Below, piece after piece: positions 33,881 through 42,462 of a stretch of 64,000 bases of DNA (positions within the stretch are counted from its first letter, which is position 1; the number at the start of each line of letters is the position of its first letter). This stretch comes from Symsagittifera roscoffensis (lineage: Eukaryota > Xenacoelomorpha > Acoela > Convolutidae): contig NC_087062.1 in NCBI RefSeq assembly GCF_963678635.1, positions 88,451,845-88,515,844 of the forward strand, read 5' to 3'. Made by a program: the position numbers and the translations under genes. The notes under the pieces were generated by a model. It was not told the DNA's origin, ran no database searches, and worked only from the letters and a program-made list of their open reading frames with translations.

Positions 33881-36800
33881 ATGTCAGATAAGGTAGAAGC
33901 CACCAATGAAGAACGAGAAAAGAACATCAAAACAGACATGCAACAGTTGAAGAACCGATATGATGATGTCAACAGCCAATTAGGGAGCCTGGAAAGGAGA
34001 ATGGACACAATGAGCAAGAGTCAAGCCGAGAGTTCGTGTGCAATACAGGCGAAGTTGGATGCAATCTTGAGAGGTTCTACTCCACAAGAAAGAACGGCAG
34101 CGGATCGTACGCAAGGCACCAGAGTTGACTTTGTAGAACCACAAAGGAACAAACGGCAATCGACACCGTTGCCCTTAACCAGGGATGCGATAAGCATAGC
34201 ACCAACAGCTGCGAAAACAATAATGAAGAATGGAACGTCGAATACAACGACTGGTCCGGGAGATGCAACAGCTAACAGCAACACAGGACCGGATGCTATG
34301 ACATGGGCCAGCACTTGGGAGATGATGAACAGGACTCTAGAGGCCTTCGCCACGAGGAACACTGACTCGAGCGACAGGAGAGAGGGAAAAACAAGAAAGA
34401 CATTCAAGAAGCCAAAAGAATTCAAAGACGACTCCGATGGATGCATTGACACTTGGGTGGAAGTGATGAGATTACATCTAGAACAAGATAACTTGAGTGA
34501 CGAAAGACAAGCATGTACAGCCATACTGAGCAACTTGGAAGGAACGGCATTAAAATGCGTGGTCGCAAAGAAGGAGGAAGAACGCGACACCGCGGACAAG
34601 ATCTTCGAGATATTGCTGAATCGATTCGGGTCAGGCATGAAGGGTCACCAAGCGATGATGCGATTTGAAAAGAGAAGGCAGAGGGACGACGAGTCAATAG
34701 ATCGGTTCCTAGATGACCTCGAGAGCTTGAGAAGGAGGAGTGACCCAGAGGAGTCGACAAATAGACGGAACTTTAGCATTGCCTCGAAGTTCATCGATGG
34801 GGTGAAAAGTGATGACTTAAGGACAATGTTAGCAACATACTACACATTGTCGAAGGACAGCGCACCCACCCCAGAAGAAATGAGACAGAAATCAAGAGAA
34901 TACATGCTGATGAAACCTAAGAAGTACTCATATTCTGAAAACAGGAACACGCAAGGGGGAAGCCAACCCCAGAGGTCATCATGGTACAAACCTAGAGATG
35001 ATATGGACAAGCGCAGATCATGCGCGAACTGCGGGTCAGCGGATCATCATGTGGCTGACTGCACAACGTACAAACAAGGCATGAAGAGCCTAGGTTATGC
35101 ACCGGATGAAGAGGATATGAGCCAGATGGAGGAACACGAGTACTATAATGGCTTAATCATCAAGATAGGCGCCAGATGCTTCTTCTGTAACCAGGAGGGG
35201 CTTTTCAGAATGGATTGTCCCTTGTTCTGGGAAGCGGTCAAGGACCAGAATCACCCCAAACATAAGTTGGCATTAGCGGCGGTGCAGAATCAGCGGAACA
35301 GGCAAAACGAGTTTGAATCTAGGAACTTAGGAGCACCAAACACCGAATTGCCAACGAAGACAGTGAAAGCTGTAACACATGTTAGCGGTGCGTTAGAGTC
35401 CGCGGCCGGGAGCTCTCTAGAGATAAATTATGAGAAAGCGGCGACGGAAGCAATTGCCAAAGTGAAACAAGATCTGGCTGCGAAAGAAATAGAGCAACGA
35501 CTAAAGTTGGAGATCGAAAGACAGAATTTTAACGAAGCATTAACCGGATCAAACTCAGTACCAGAGGCTAGAACGGGCTCAACAAAGAACGGGAATTGTA
35601 ACACCGTGAAAATGGTGACAGGTAAACCTTTTGGAATATCGAAAATCGGAGCAAGAATAATGTCGATAATCACAGTGGGCGGCCACGAAGTAACCAGAAA
35701 CTTGAGCGAGCCAAGCGACCAGACGATAATGCACATTGACGTGTATGCAGACTACTTGAGTGGAATAAGTCCACAAACGACTTCTAGAGCGCTCAGAGCA
35801 CTACTCACGAGAGGGGGCAGCAAGTCGGTACGTGTTGATAATAGGTACACTGAAGCTTATGGTCCACACGAGGTGATGCTAAATATAGATGGAATCAACA
35901 TCTATACCAAGACGATGATAACATGCGACGAAGACCTAATTGGACAAATCTATGTAGGGAAAGAAGAGTTGAAAGTAAGATCGATCGGACACTGTGCCAT
36001 GCTTGAAGAAGATGCAATGCACATCGGGACGGAAGCAGACGTGACAGGACACGTGCGAGACATAAATGGCAAAAAGACTCAGTTGCGTGGATTACTTGAC
36101 ACGGGAGCAGTCTTGAGCGTCATACCAATCGAAACATGGGAAAAGATGGGCTTTGACAAAGGTGACTTGATAGACTCGAGAATACGGCTGTCAGCTGCAA
36201 ACAAAGGGGCCCTACGGGTGCTGGGCAGGACGCCGATAATAGCCCTCAATTTGGGGGAACGTAACCTGTGGATGAGCTTCATCGTGGTAGAAAACCTAGA
36301 TGAATCTGACCAATTCATTTTGGGCAGAGACTTCATCAGGAATTTCGACGTAACGATAGATCTAAATAATGCAATGTTCAGGATACGGAACCCGGATAGG
36401 AGGTACGCAATCAAACCGGTAAATTTAATAATGGCAAATGAGAACAAAGCACCGGTATTCTTGAGTAGGAGAGTGAGGTTAAAAGCTAATGAAGCGGCAA
36501 TCGTAAGCTTGAGGATGAAAAATTATAATGAACTAAGTGACAACAAGCAAGTGTGTATAGTTCCAAATCCTAATAGTCAAAGCGCTGCTGTTTTAGGAAG
36601 ATCATTTTCGATAACGAAGAGCGGCCTCTGCGTCAGTGTCTTGTTGAATACCCTTGATATACCGATCACGATACAGAGAGGGAGGAAGCTGGGATATGCT
36701 TTACCGGTTAAAACTCGATATGAAACAATTGAAAACTCAAAACAAAATGAAGTTGTTGATTGTCCCAACCACAGGGACAAAATTTGTATCTTGAGACGAT

Positions 36801-39800
36801 TGCAGAGAATAAAAGATTCTTCAGGTCTTATCAAATCACTTAAGTCAGAAACGGACGATGGGCTTTCGAGCTGTTCGAACTTTCCAGAGCGACCCACACC
36901 AGATGAAATGCAAACTGATAAACCGGTTCTGCCGGAGATTGAACATTTAAGGGGCAAACTGAAAGATGAACAGCTCGAAGCTATCAAGGACGTACTAGAG
37001 CGGAACGAGGAGGTTTTTTCAAGGCATAAGGCGGATATCGGGTGTTGTAATTTTGTTGAACATGAAATAGAACTTGAGGAAAACGCGGTACCACACAGGG
37101 AGGGGGCGAGGCGCATGACCCCACACAAATCGGACGCGTGTAGAAAAGAAATCGAAACGTTACTAGAGTATGACATGATAGAACCATCCAAGTCACCGTG
37201 GGCGTGTGGAGTAGTGATGGCCAAAAAGAAAGGCGACCAGTTAAGGTTTTGTTGTGACTTTCGATACCTGAACTCCGTCACGGTGAAGGATGCCTATCCC
37301 ATACCTAGAATTGATGAGAGCCTCTCGAAGTTAGGTGATGCGAAATTTTTTACGACTCTTGATTTAGGCTCGGCCTTTTGGCAGGTACCATTAAGGAAGC
37401 AAGACAGGGACAAGACAGGGTTCGCCTGCGAGTTGGGTCTGTTTCAATGGAAACGGATGCCGTTTGGACTCTGCAATGCAACAGCCACGTTTCAGCGGCT
37501 GATGGCACACGCGTTGATAGGCGTGACGAAGAAGTACGGCAACCTGGTAATGTGCTACGTGGACGACGTGGTAATAGCAACGCCAACACTAGAAGACCAC
37601 ATCGAGAGGCTTGACGAGGTGTTCGCGTGCATGAAAAGATCGGGGCTGAAGTGTAAACCATCAAAGTGCGAGATACTCAAGGACTCGATTAAATACTTGG
37701 GCAGGATGGTAGATAAACACGGTATCAGACCTGACCCAGACGCCGTGGAAGCAGTCCTAACCTGGAAATCACCGAAGACGGAACACCAGCTGATGAGCTT
37801 CCTGGGTTTCGCCAACTATTATAGAGAATTCATCAAGGGCTATGCGGACAAAGTATACCCGATGCAACAATTAATGAGACATAAGGGCAAGAAGTTCACG
37901 TGGAACAACGCGGCAGAAGAGTCATTCCAGAGAATAAAGAAAGAGCTGTGTGAGGCACCAGTACTGGGTATGCCGACTGAGAAGGGGATGTACGTGCTAG
38001 ACACGGATGCGTCAGTAGTCGCTATTTCTGGGATTCTCCATCAAGAACAAGAATGGAATGGGAAGACAGTCTTGAGACCAATAGCATACGGGAGCAAGGT
38101 CCTAAGTGACACAGAAATGAAGTACGGAGCACCGAAAGCAGAGATGTTCGCGGTGGTCACCTTTGTCGAAAAATACAGAGCATACTTAGGCAGTGAGCCC
38201 TTCAAGCTGCGAGTCGACAACCGAGCACTAAGCTGGCTGAAAACGTACTCAATGGACCAGAGCTATATTGGGAGGTGGATAGTTCGCTTGGATGGATACA
38301 ACATGATAATTGAGCACAGAACACGAGATAAACATCAAAATGCTGACAGCTTGAGTAAGAAGACGGAGTTCTACGAGAGGCAAGAACAAAGAGAGGCGGA
38401 CAGACCTGAGATCAAAGACGGCTTCTCCTTTATGGACAAAGAAACGTACGACAGTCTTCCACTCACGAGATGGCTGGACAAATCAGGCAAACCGATTGAA
38501 GATCATCCCGAATTGCCGAAAGAGCCCCTTGAAAAGACCATCTTGAAGAAAAGCAGAGGGATTCCGATAGGAATAATGCTCAAGTCCAAGATCGTGAGGG
38601 AAACACTCAAGGCAAAAGGTTATGATCTCATCCAGGTAGAGGAGGGAACGGTCCGAATAGATGAAGACTTAATGAGGTTGCTTGAGAAACTATCAGATGA
38701 CAAGCCCGTGATCCAAGGGAAAGGTCAGGAGGCACCGGAACTAACCATACTTCGGAGAGAAGAAACAGTGAACAATACTGACGTCTCAAAAGGAAGCATC
38801 ACATATAGCAAGGAAGTTGTGCGATCACTAGTTGAAAAAATCCCCGAAAAAATTCTGGAGCAGACAAAAGTCAGGGATAAGAAAGTAACATTCAGAGAAG
38901 AAGTTGAACACCTGGGACTAGATCAAGAGTCCGGGGAGTGGTCCAGATTCATGGAAGAAGACGAAACCGGAGAAGGGAAATTGTCCGGGGAGCGTGAAGA
39001 ATGGGATGAAGACTCGGATGAGAGCAGCGAAGACCAAGACAGTCTATGCATGATACTGGCGGAAGAGAAGATAAGACAGCACGACAGGGAATTACAGACG
39101 GATCCATCTTCAGGGACGTACAATCTGGAAATACAAGAGGTACGAGGTGGTGAAGAGCTCGAGAAAATAGCAGTTTCAAGAAAACCACTAAGGGAACTAT
39201 CGTGCAACTCAAACGTCAGAACGAATCTGTTACCAGAAGACGACATGAAAATCGTGAAAAGGATGATATGTGTGAAACTGAGCGATGACATCCACAACCC
39301 TGGTGAGATGAATGGACAGATCATGGCGCTAAAGGAGCACGTTAAGGCGAGATACAGGCTGTCTGACCTAATAAGGGCCCAGAAGAATGACAAAATGACA
39401 AGTAACCTCTCCAAATGGATCCATTCGGGAGTCAAGGAGAAGGGGGAACTTGAGGAAGACAGCTACAAGATCTTGAGCCAGTTCTACAAAGAAAAGAGAG
39501 ACTTACTTTATCACACAGCTGAAGGGGTGGTAGCGTGCAAGAGAAGAGATGAGGAAAAAATATTACACAAACACAACCTCATCATACTACCACAATTGTA
39601 CCAAACGGAGGTGCTTTTCAGATCACACGACCAGATGGGCCACCAGGGGATAGATAAAGTACAACAAAGGATACTTCACAGGTTTGACTGGCCGGGAATG
39701 AGAAAAGCTTGCGAGAGATGGGTGAATGCCTGCCTAGCATGCCTTCAAGTAAAAGACCCAAGGAAGATGAAGTTTCCCCTCAAGTCTGTCGAGAGTTCGG

Positions 39801-40849
39801 AATTCAATGAGGTGGTGCAGATAGACCATCAGAAAATCTGCATGACGGAGTCGCGTTATAACCAAATACTAGTTATAATAGATCACTTCACCAAGTTGGC
39901 GGAAGCGGTTCCGTGCCAGACAGCCTCAGCAGAGGAGACATGTGATCACCTGATAACGCATTGGATATCGCGGTATGGTTGTCCAATGACTTTCCAGTCG
40001 GACAACGGCAAGGCTTTTGTGGGGGACTTGACAAAAGAATTGATGAAGAGATCACACATTGCTCAAGCACACTCGACGACCTATCATCCACAGACCAATG
40101 GGTTGGTAGAGAGACAGAACAGGACACTGGTCAACATGCTCAGGGTGTACTGCTCGAGATACATGACGGACTGGGACAAATACCTGCCACAGGTAGTAGG
40201 AGCCTATAATAGTACTCAGCACTCAACGACGGGTATCAGTCCTTTCATGATGTTGACAGGCAGGGAAAGGGCAATGCCTATAACATTCTTCTACCCGGAG
40301 TACGAGGGGAAGAGGACGTCACCTCAAGCATACGTGAAGGAAGCGATCAAAAGACAACAAGAGCTAAACGAGCTATGTCGGAGAAACACGGCGCAAGCGC
40401 AAATGAGGCAACGCAAGAAATATGACGAAAAGATACTAAGAGCAAAGCCATACGAAGTGGGCCAATACGTGTGGGTCTTCCAAAATGTCATACCGCCCAA
40501 GGGAACAAAGAAACTACTCAAGAAATGGAGAGGACCGTTCATGATTACGGAAGTACATCAACAAGGACGGTTCTATCGCTTGAGTACAGGGCGAGCAGCA
40601 CATTACGAAAATCTGAAGCCTCACGTCCCGTCCCCGGAGGACTGGTGCCTACCAAAAGACATGGAAGGTCTTGAGTACCTGGTGGTGGAACCAGCGTGCG
40701 AAGTGAATGAGAAATGCACTAGAGAGAAAAATTATGGTAATGAGAACTTGAGTTTGGACGACAACGAAAAGATAGAAGTGGAGTCGGATGCAAGTTCATT
40801 TGTAGAAGAAGACTGGAACGACCCAGAGCAAAACGAGGTACCGAAGTAG
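33881..40849 (+). CDS. Gag-Pol polyprotein of the giant Ty3/Gypsy-like element
   Basis: This 2,322-codon frame has no stop between Gag and Pol. In order: end of a coiled coil; capsid-like region (residues about 185-310); zinc knuckles C381-C384-H389-C394 and C433-C436-L441-C446, the second lacking its histidine. The aspartic protease follows with D740-T-G, then reverse transcriptase (about 1070-1260) with Y1226-V-D-D, and RNase H from about 1365 with D1374/D1376. A roughly 345-residue acidic tether (1493-1838) precedes the integrase zinc-binding H1916, H1921, C1951, C1954 and the catalytic D1982, D2041 and E2077, the last two 35 residues apart. A GPF-type tail follows. Homologous sequence continues upstream of the ATG at 33881 in this frame, so the true start lies in the previous segment. 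All catalytic residues are present. It ends at a TAG at 40847 that is TGG in copy 2. Confidence 0.93.
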   Translation: MSDKVEATNEEREKNIKTDMQQLKNRYDDVNSQLGSLERRMDTMSKSQAESSCAIQAKLDAILRGSTPQERTAADRTQGTRVDFVEPQRNKRQSTPLPLTRDAISIAPTAAKTIMKNGTSNTTTGPGDATANSNTGPDAMTWASTWEMMNRTLEAFATRNTDSSDRREGKTRKTFKKPKEFKDDSDGCIDTWVEVMRLHLEQDNLSDERQACTAILSNLEGTALKCVVAKKEEERDTADKIFEILLNRFGSGMKGHQAMMRFEKRRQRDDESIDRFLDDLESLRRRSDPEESTNRRNFSIASKFIDGVKSDDLRTMLATYYTLSKDSAPTPEEMRQKSREYMLMKPKKYSYSENRNTQGGSQPQRSSWYKPRDDMDKRRSCANCGSADHHVADCTTYKQGMKSLGYAPDEEDMSQMEEHEYYNGLIIKIGARCFFCNQEGLFRMDCPLFWEAVKDQNHPKHKLALAAVQNQRNRQNEFESRNLGAPNTELPTKTVKAVTHVSGALESAAGSSLEINYEKAATEAIAKVKQDLAAKEIEQRLKLEIERQNFNEALTGSNSVPEARTGSTKNGNCNTVKMVTGKPFGISKIGARIMSIITVGGHEVTRNLSEPSDQTIMHIDVYADYLSGISPQTTSRALRALLTRGGSKSVRVDNRYTEAYGPHEVMLNIDGINIYTKTMITCDEDLIGQIYVGKEELKVRSIGHCAMLEEDAMHIGTEADVTGHVRDINGKKTQLRGLLDTGAVLSVIPIETWEKMGFDKGDLIDSRIRLSAANKGALRVLGRTPIIALNLGERNLWMSFIVVENLDESDQFILGRDFIRNFDVTIDLNNAMFRIRNPDRRYAIKPVNLIMANENKAPVFLSRRVRLKANEAAIVSLRMKNYNELSDNKQVCIVPNPNSQSAAVLGRSFSITKSGLCVSVLLNTLDIPITIQRGRKLGYALPVKTRYETIENSKQNEVVDCPNHRDKICILRRLQRIKDSSGLIKSLKSETDDGLSSCSNFPERPTPDEMQTDKPVLPEIEHLRGKLKDEQLEAIKDVLERNEEVFSRHKADIGCCNFVEHEIELEENAVPHREGARRMTPHKSDACRKEIETLLEYDMIEPSKSPWACGVVMAKKKGDQLRFCCDFRYLNSVTVKDAYPIPRIDESLSKLGDAKFFTTLDLGSAFWQVPLRKQDRDKTGFACELGLFQWKRMPFGLCNATATFQRLMAHALIGVTKKYGNLVMCYVDDVVIATPTLEDHIERLDEVFACMKRSGLKCKPSKCEILKDSIKYLGRMVDKHGIRPDPDAVEAVLTWKSPKTEHQLMSFLGFANYYREFIKGYADKVYPMQQLMRHKGKKFTWNNAAEESFQRIKKELCEAPVLGMPTEKGMYVLDTDASVVAISGILHQEQEWNGKTVLRPIAYGSKVLSDTEMKYGAPKAEMFAVVTFVEKYRAYLGSEPFKLRVDNRALSWLKTYSMDQSYIGRWIVRLDGYNMIIEHRTRDKHQNADSLSKKTEFYERQEQREADRPEIKDGFSFMDKETYDSLPLTRWLDKSGKPIEDHPELPKEPLEKTILKKSRGIPIGIMLKSKIVRETLKAKGYDLIQVEEGTVRIDEDLMRLLEKLSDDKPVIQGKGQEAPELTILRREETVNNTDVSKGSITYSKEVVRSLVEKIPEKILEQTKVRDKKVTFREEVEHLGLDQESGEWSRFMEEDETGEGKLSGEREEWDEDSDESSEDQDSLCMILAEEKIRQHDRELQTDPSSGTYNLEIQEVRGGEELEKIAVSRKPLRELSCNSNVRTNLLPEDDMKIVKRMICVKLSDDIHNPGEMNGQIMALKEHVKARYRLSDLIRAQKNDKMTSNLSKWIHSGVKEKGELEEDSYKILSQFYKEKRDLLYHTAEGVVACKRRDEEKILHKHNLIILPQLYQTEVLFRSHDQMGHQGIDKVQQRILHRFDWPGMRKACERWVNACLACLQVKDPRKMKFPLKSVESSEFNEVVQIDHQKICMTESRYNQILVIIDHFTKLAEAVPCQTASAEETCDHLITHWISRYGCPMTFQSDNGKAFVGDLTKELMKRSHIAQAHSTTYHPQTNGLVERQNRTLVNMLRVYCSRYMTDWDKYLPQVVGAYNSTQHSTTGISPFMMLTGRERAMPITFFYPEYEGKRTSPQAYVKEAIKRQQELNELCRRNTAQAQMRQRKKYDEKILRAKPYEVGQYVWVFQNVIPPKGTKKLLKKWRGPFMITEVHQQGRFYRLSTGRAAHYENLKPHVPSPEDWCLPKDMEGLEYLVVEPACEVNEKCTREKNYGNENLSLDDNEKIEVESDASSFVEEDWNDPEQNEVPK

Positions 40850-41479
40850 ATGGAGCCGGATCGACCAACACCACCGGAAACCAGGACTGGCAATCGTAAA
40901 CGAACAGGTATGAGGTACAATAGGTACGGGGATGACTTCCTGATCGATAAGATACAGCCAGACAAGTTGGGCGATGAACTACTAAGCGCAGGCGAACTGG
41001 AAGCCGAAGAGGAATGGCAGGTCATTGACGATGGTGGACATTATCCGCAGGATGATTACTCGACGCCAGAATTGGAGACGGATCTCGAGCAGAGTGAAAT
41101 AGAAAGGAGGGAGAACACGAACTTGAGGATTCTAGAGTGGATGCGTGATGTCAAAGACGAGAGCCGCGAAGGACAAAGCATTCAGCAAATCGATGTATCA
41201 GCAGCAAATTACATGAAGACAGAGGACCCTCTTTTCGGATGGACAGCAACAGACAGGCCACTGGACATCCCTAAGGACAATTCAGACCCGACTACATCGA
41301 CGGGGACGTCGATAAATATTTTTGTCAAGGGGAGTGGGGGTAGGACTTACCCACACCGAAAATTTGATGATAAAGAAGCTCAAGGAAGTGAGGGAAACAA
41401 GCGGATTGGAACTGGAGGAAGAAGAACCAGAGCCTACCATAGGAAGGAATCTCAAAACGAAATTCGAAATACCCAATGA
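40850..41479 (+). CDS. Acidic Pol tail, in frame after a single TAG
   Basis: This 209-codon frame is in the same phase as Gag-Pol and is separated from it only by the TAG at 40847-40849, directly followed by ATG. In copy 2 the two are one frame. The protein is acidic (EEEWQVIDD, DLEQSEIE) with a conserved YNRYGDDFLIDKI segment and no recognised domain. Its last 50 codons (from about 41320) overlap the macrodomain frame and probably are not used, since conservation with copy 2 passes to the other frame there. Readthrough of the TAG, reinitiation at the adjacent ATG, or a nonsense mutation are all possible. Confidence 0.6.
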   Translation: MEPDRPTPPETRTGNRKRTGMRYNRYGDDFLIDKIQPDKLGDELLSAGELEAEEEWQVIDDGGHYPQDDYSTPELETDLEQSEIERRENTNLRILEWMRDVKDESREGQSIQQIDVSAANYMKTEDPLFGWTATDRPLDIPKDNSDPTTSTGTSINIFVKGSGGRTYPHRKFDDKEAQGSEGNKRIGTGGRRTRAYHRKESQNEIRNTQ

Positions 41480-41939
41480 ATACTCAGAGAACATCATGAT
41501 AACGGATAGCGACTTCATCCTGTCAAACAGGACCAGCGCGATCTGCATCACGGCGGACATGAGTTTCAAATCAAGATTGGAGGCTGACTTCAAAAGAGAG
41601 TACCAGAACGTAGAGTTTCTGTTCAGACAGAGGCCAGGACTGGGAGGCATAGCAGCGCTTCCACCGTCAGTGGCACAAGTCCCGGGCAAATACCTCTGCT
41701 TCCTAGTAACTAGAGTCAACGACAGAAACACAATTGATCCCGAACACGTGATATTGGCACTGACAAGACTACGTGACTTCATGATTGAAAGAGGAATAGT
41801 GGAGGTCTCGATGCCGGTGTACGACCCAAACAGGGGCAAACTGAGCTCGAGGGAATTGTATGCTATCCTACATGTGGTCTTTGCAGAAACAGAGATAATG
41901 GTGCATCTTCACAAGAAGTACTACTTGAGCATCGCCTGA
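41322..41939 (+). CDS. Macrodomain protein (ALC1/TARG type), copy 3
   Basis: The frame is open from 41316 and contains no early ATG before the conserved part, so it is probably reached by a +1 frame change from the preceding tail, or by splicing. Residues about 60-205 follow the macrodomain order: a first strand plus loop ITDSDFILSNRTSAICITAD, helix SRLEADFKREYQNVEFL, strand GKYLCFLVTRVN, helix PEHVILALTRLRDFMIERGI, strand VEVSMPVY, helix ELYAILHVVF and final strand. Spacing fits ADP-ribose-binding macrodomains of the TARG1/ALC1-like class. The glycine-rich loop expected after SMP is replaced by DPNRGKL, and the aspartate used by TARG1 for hydrolysis is not at its place. Binding without hydrolysis, or a changed ligand, is likely. 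It may bind ADP-ribose or act on host modification; this is inference. Confidence 0.7.
   Translation: MSRGVGVGLTHTENLMIKKLKEVRETSGLELEEEEPEPTIGRNLKTKFEIPNEYSENIMITDSDFILSNRTSAICITADMSFKSRLEADFKREYQNVEFLFRQRPGLGGIAALPPSVAQVPGKYLCFLVTRVNDRNTIDPEHVILALTRLRDFMIERGIVEVSMPVYDPNRGKLSSRELYAILHVVFAETEIMVHLHKKYYLSIA
41334..41356 (+). promoter_or_regulatory. Conserved hairpin at the frame junction
   Basis: GTGGGGGTA and TTACCCACAC can pair over nine positions with one G-A mismatch and a five-base loop. It lies within the first 50 bases of the macrodomain frame, just after the last stop (TAA at 41313) in that frame. A 29-base stretch including it is identical in copy 2 (about 15472-15500), while the flanks differ. 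This suggests a recoding or RNA-structure signal. Confidence 0.45.
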
Positions 41940-42462
41940 GTCGGGTACATGGAGGTATCAGGTCGGGTGTGAGGGAGGAGTCTTGAGTTAGGTACTGGGG
42001 TGCGGCGCAGGTAAAGGGATCTTAAGATGTGATTGGCATGACAATTGAATTTTAAAAGAAAGAATTGATGGTGCTAAAACATAAAATGAATCTGCATGTT
42101 CTTAAGGGAAATCCAATCGAATTGCTTTAAGTGATATGAGAATGATAAGATTTTAACTATATGGGTAGAAGGGGGGTCTCTAGGTTAGGAACGTGACATG
42201 TTAAGTTTTAATGAGCTTTCTGTTTTCAGATCGAGTTTGAAAAACAAAGTTGAAAATCCAACTACACTCAAGCGAGAAACAGAAAGGGAGAATCTTGATT
42301 GAACACGCGATAATCCGAATCTACAGCAAGTACTTGCAAGAGAACATTTCTAGAGAATTCTTGAATTGGGTAATACTTGAGTTGGTAAGGTAATTCTTGA
42401 GTTGGTAAGGTAATTCTTGAGCTGGTTAACATCTACCTATATAAATCCCGAAGTTACAAAGA
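41940..42462 (+). promoter_or_regulatory. Spacer with acceptor-like site, 20-bp repeats and TATA box
   Basis: No gene. A polypyrimidine-AG site (TTTCTGTTTTCAG, ending near 42230) could serve as a 3' splice site. Three exact or near-exact 20-bp units built on TAATTCTTGAGTTGGTAAGG lie at 42371-42430. TATATAAAT lies at about 42439, 24 bp before the ATG of the second ORF. The spacer may allow expression of the second ORF from a spliced or internal transcript. Copy 2 has lost this whole region. Confidence 0.5.

Noticed and set aside
41400-41479. Use of the last codons of the 40850 frame
   Set aside because: Similarity with copy 2 passes to the macrodomain frame here, so this end looks like out-of-frame translation.
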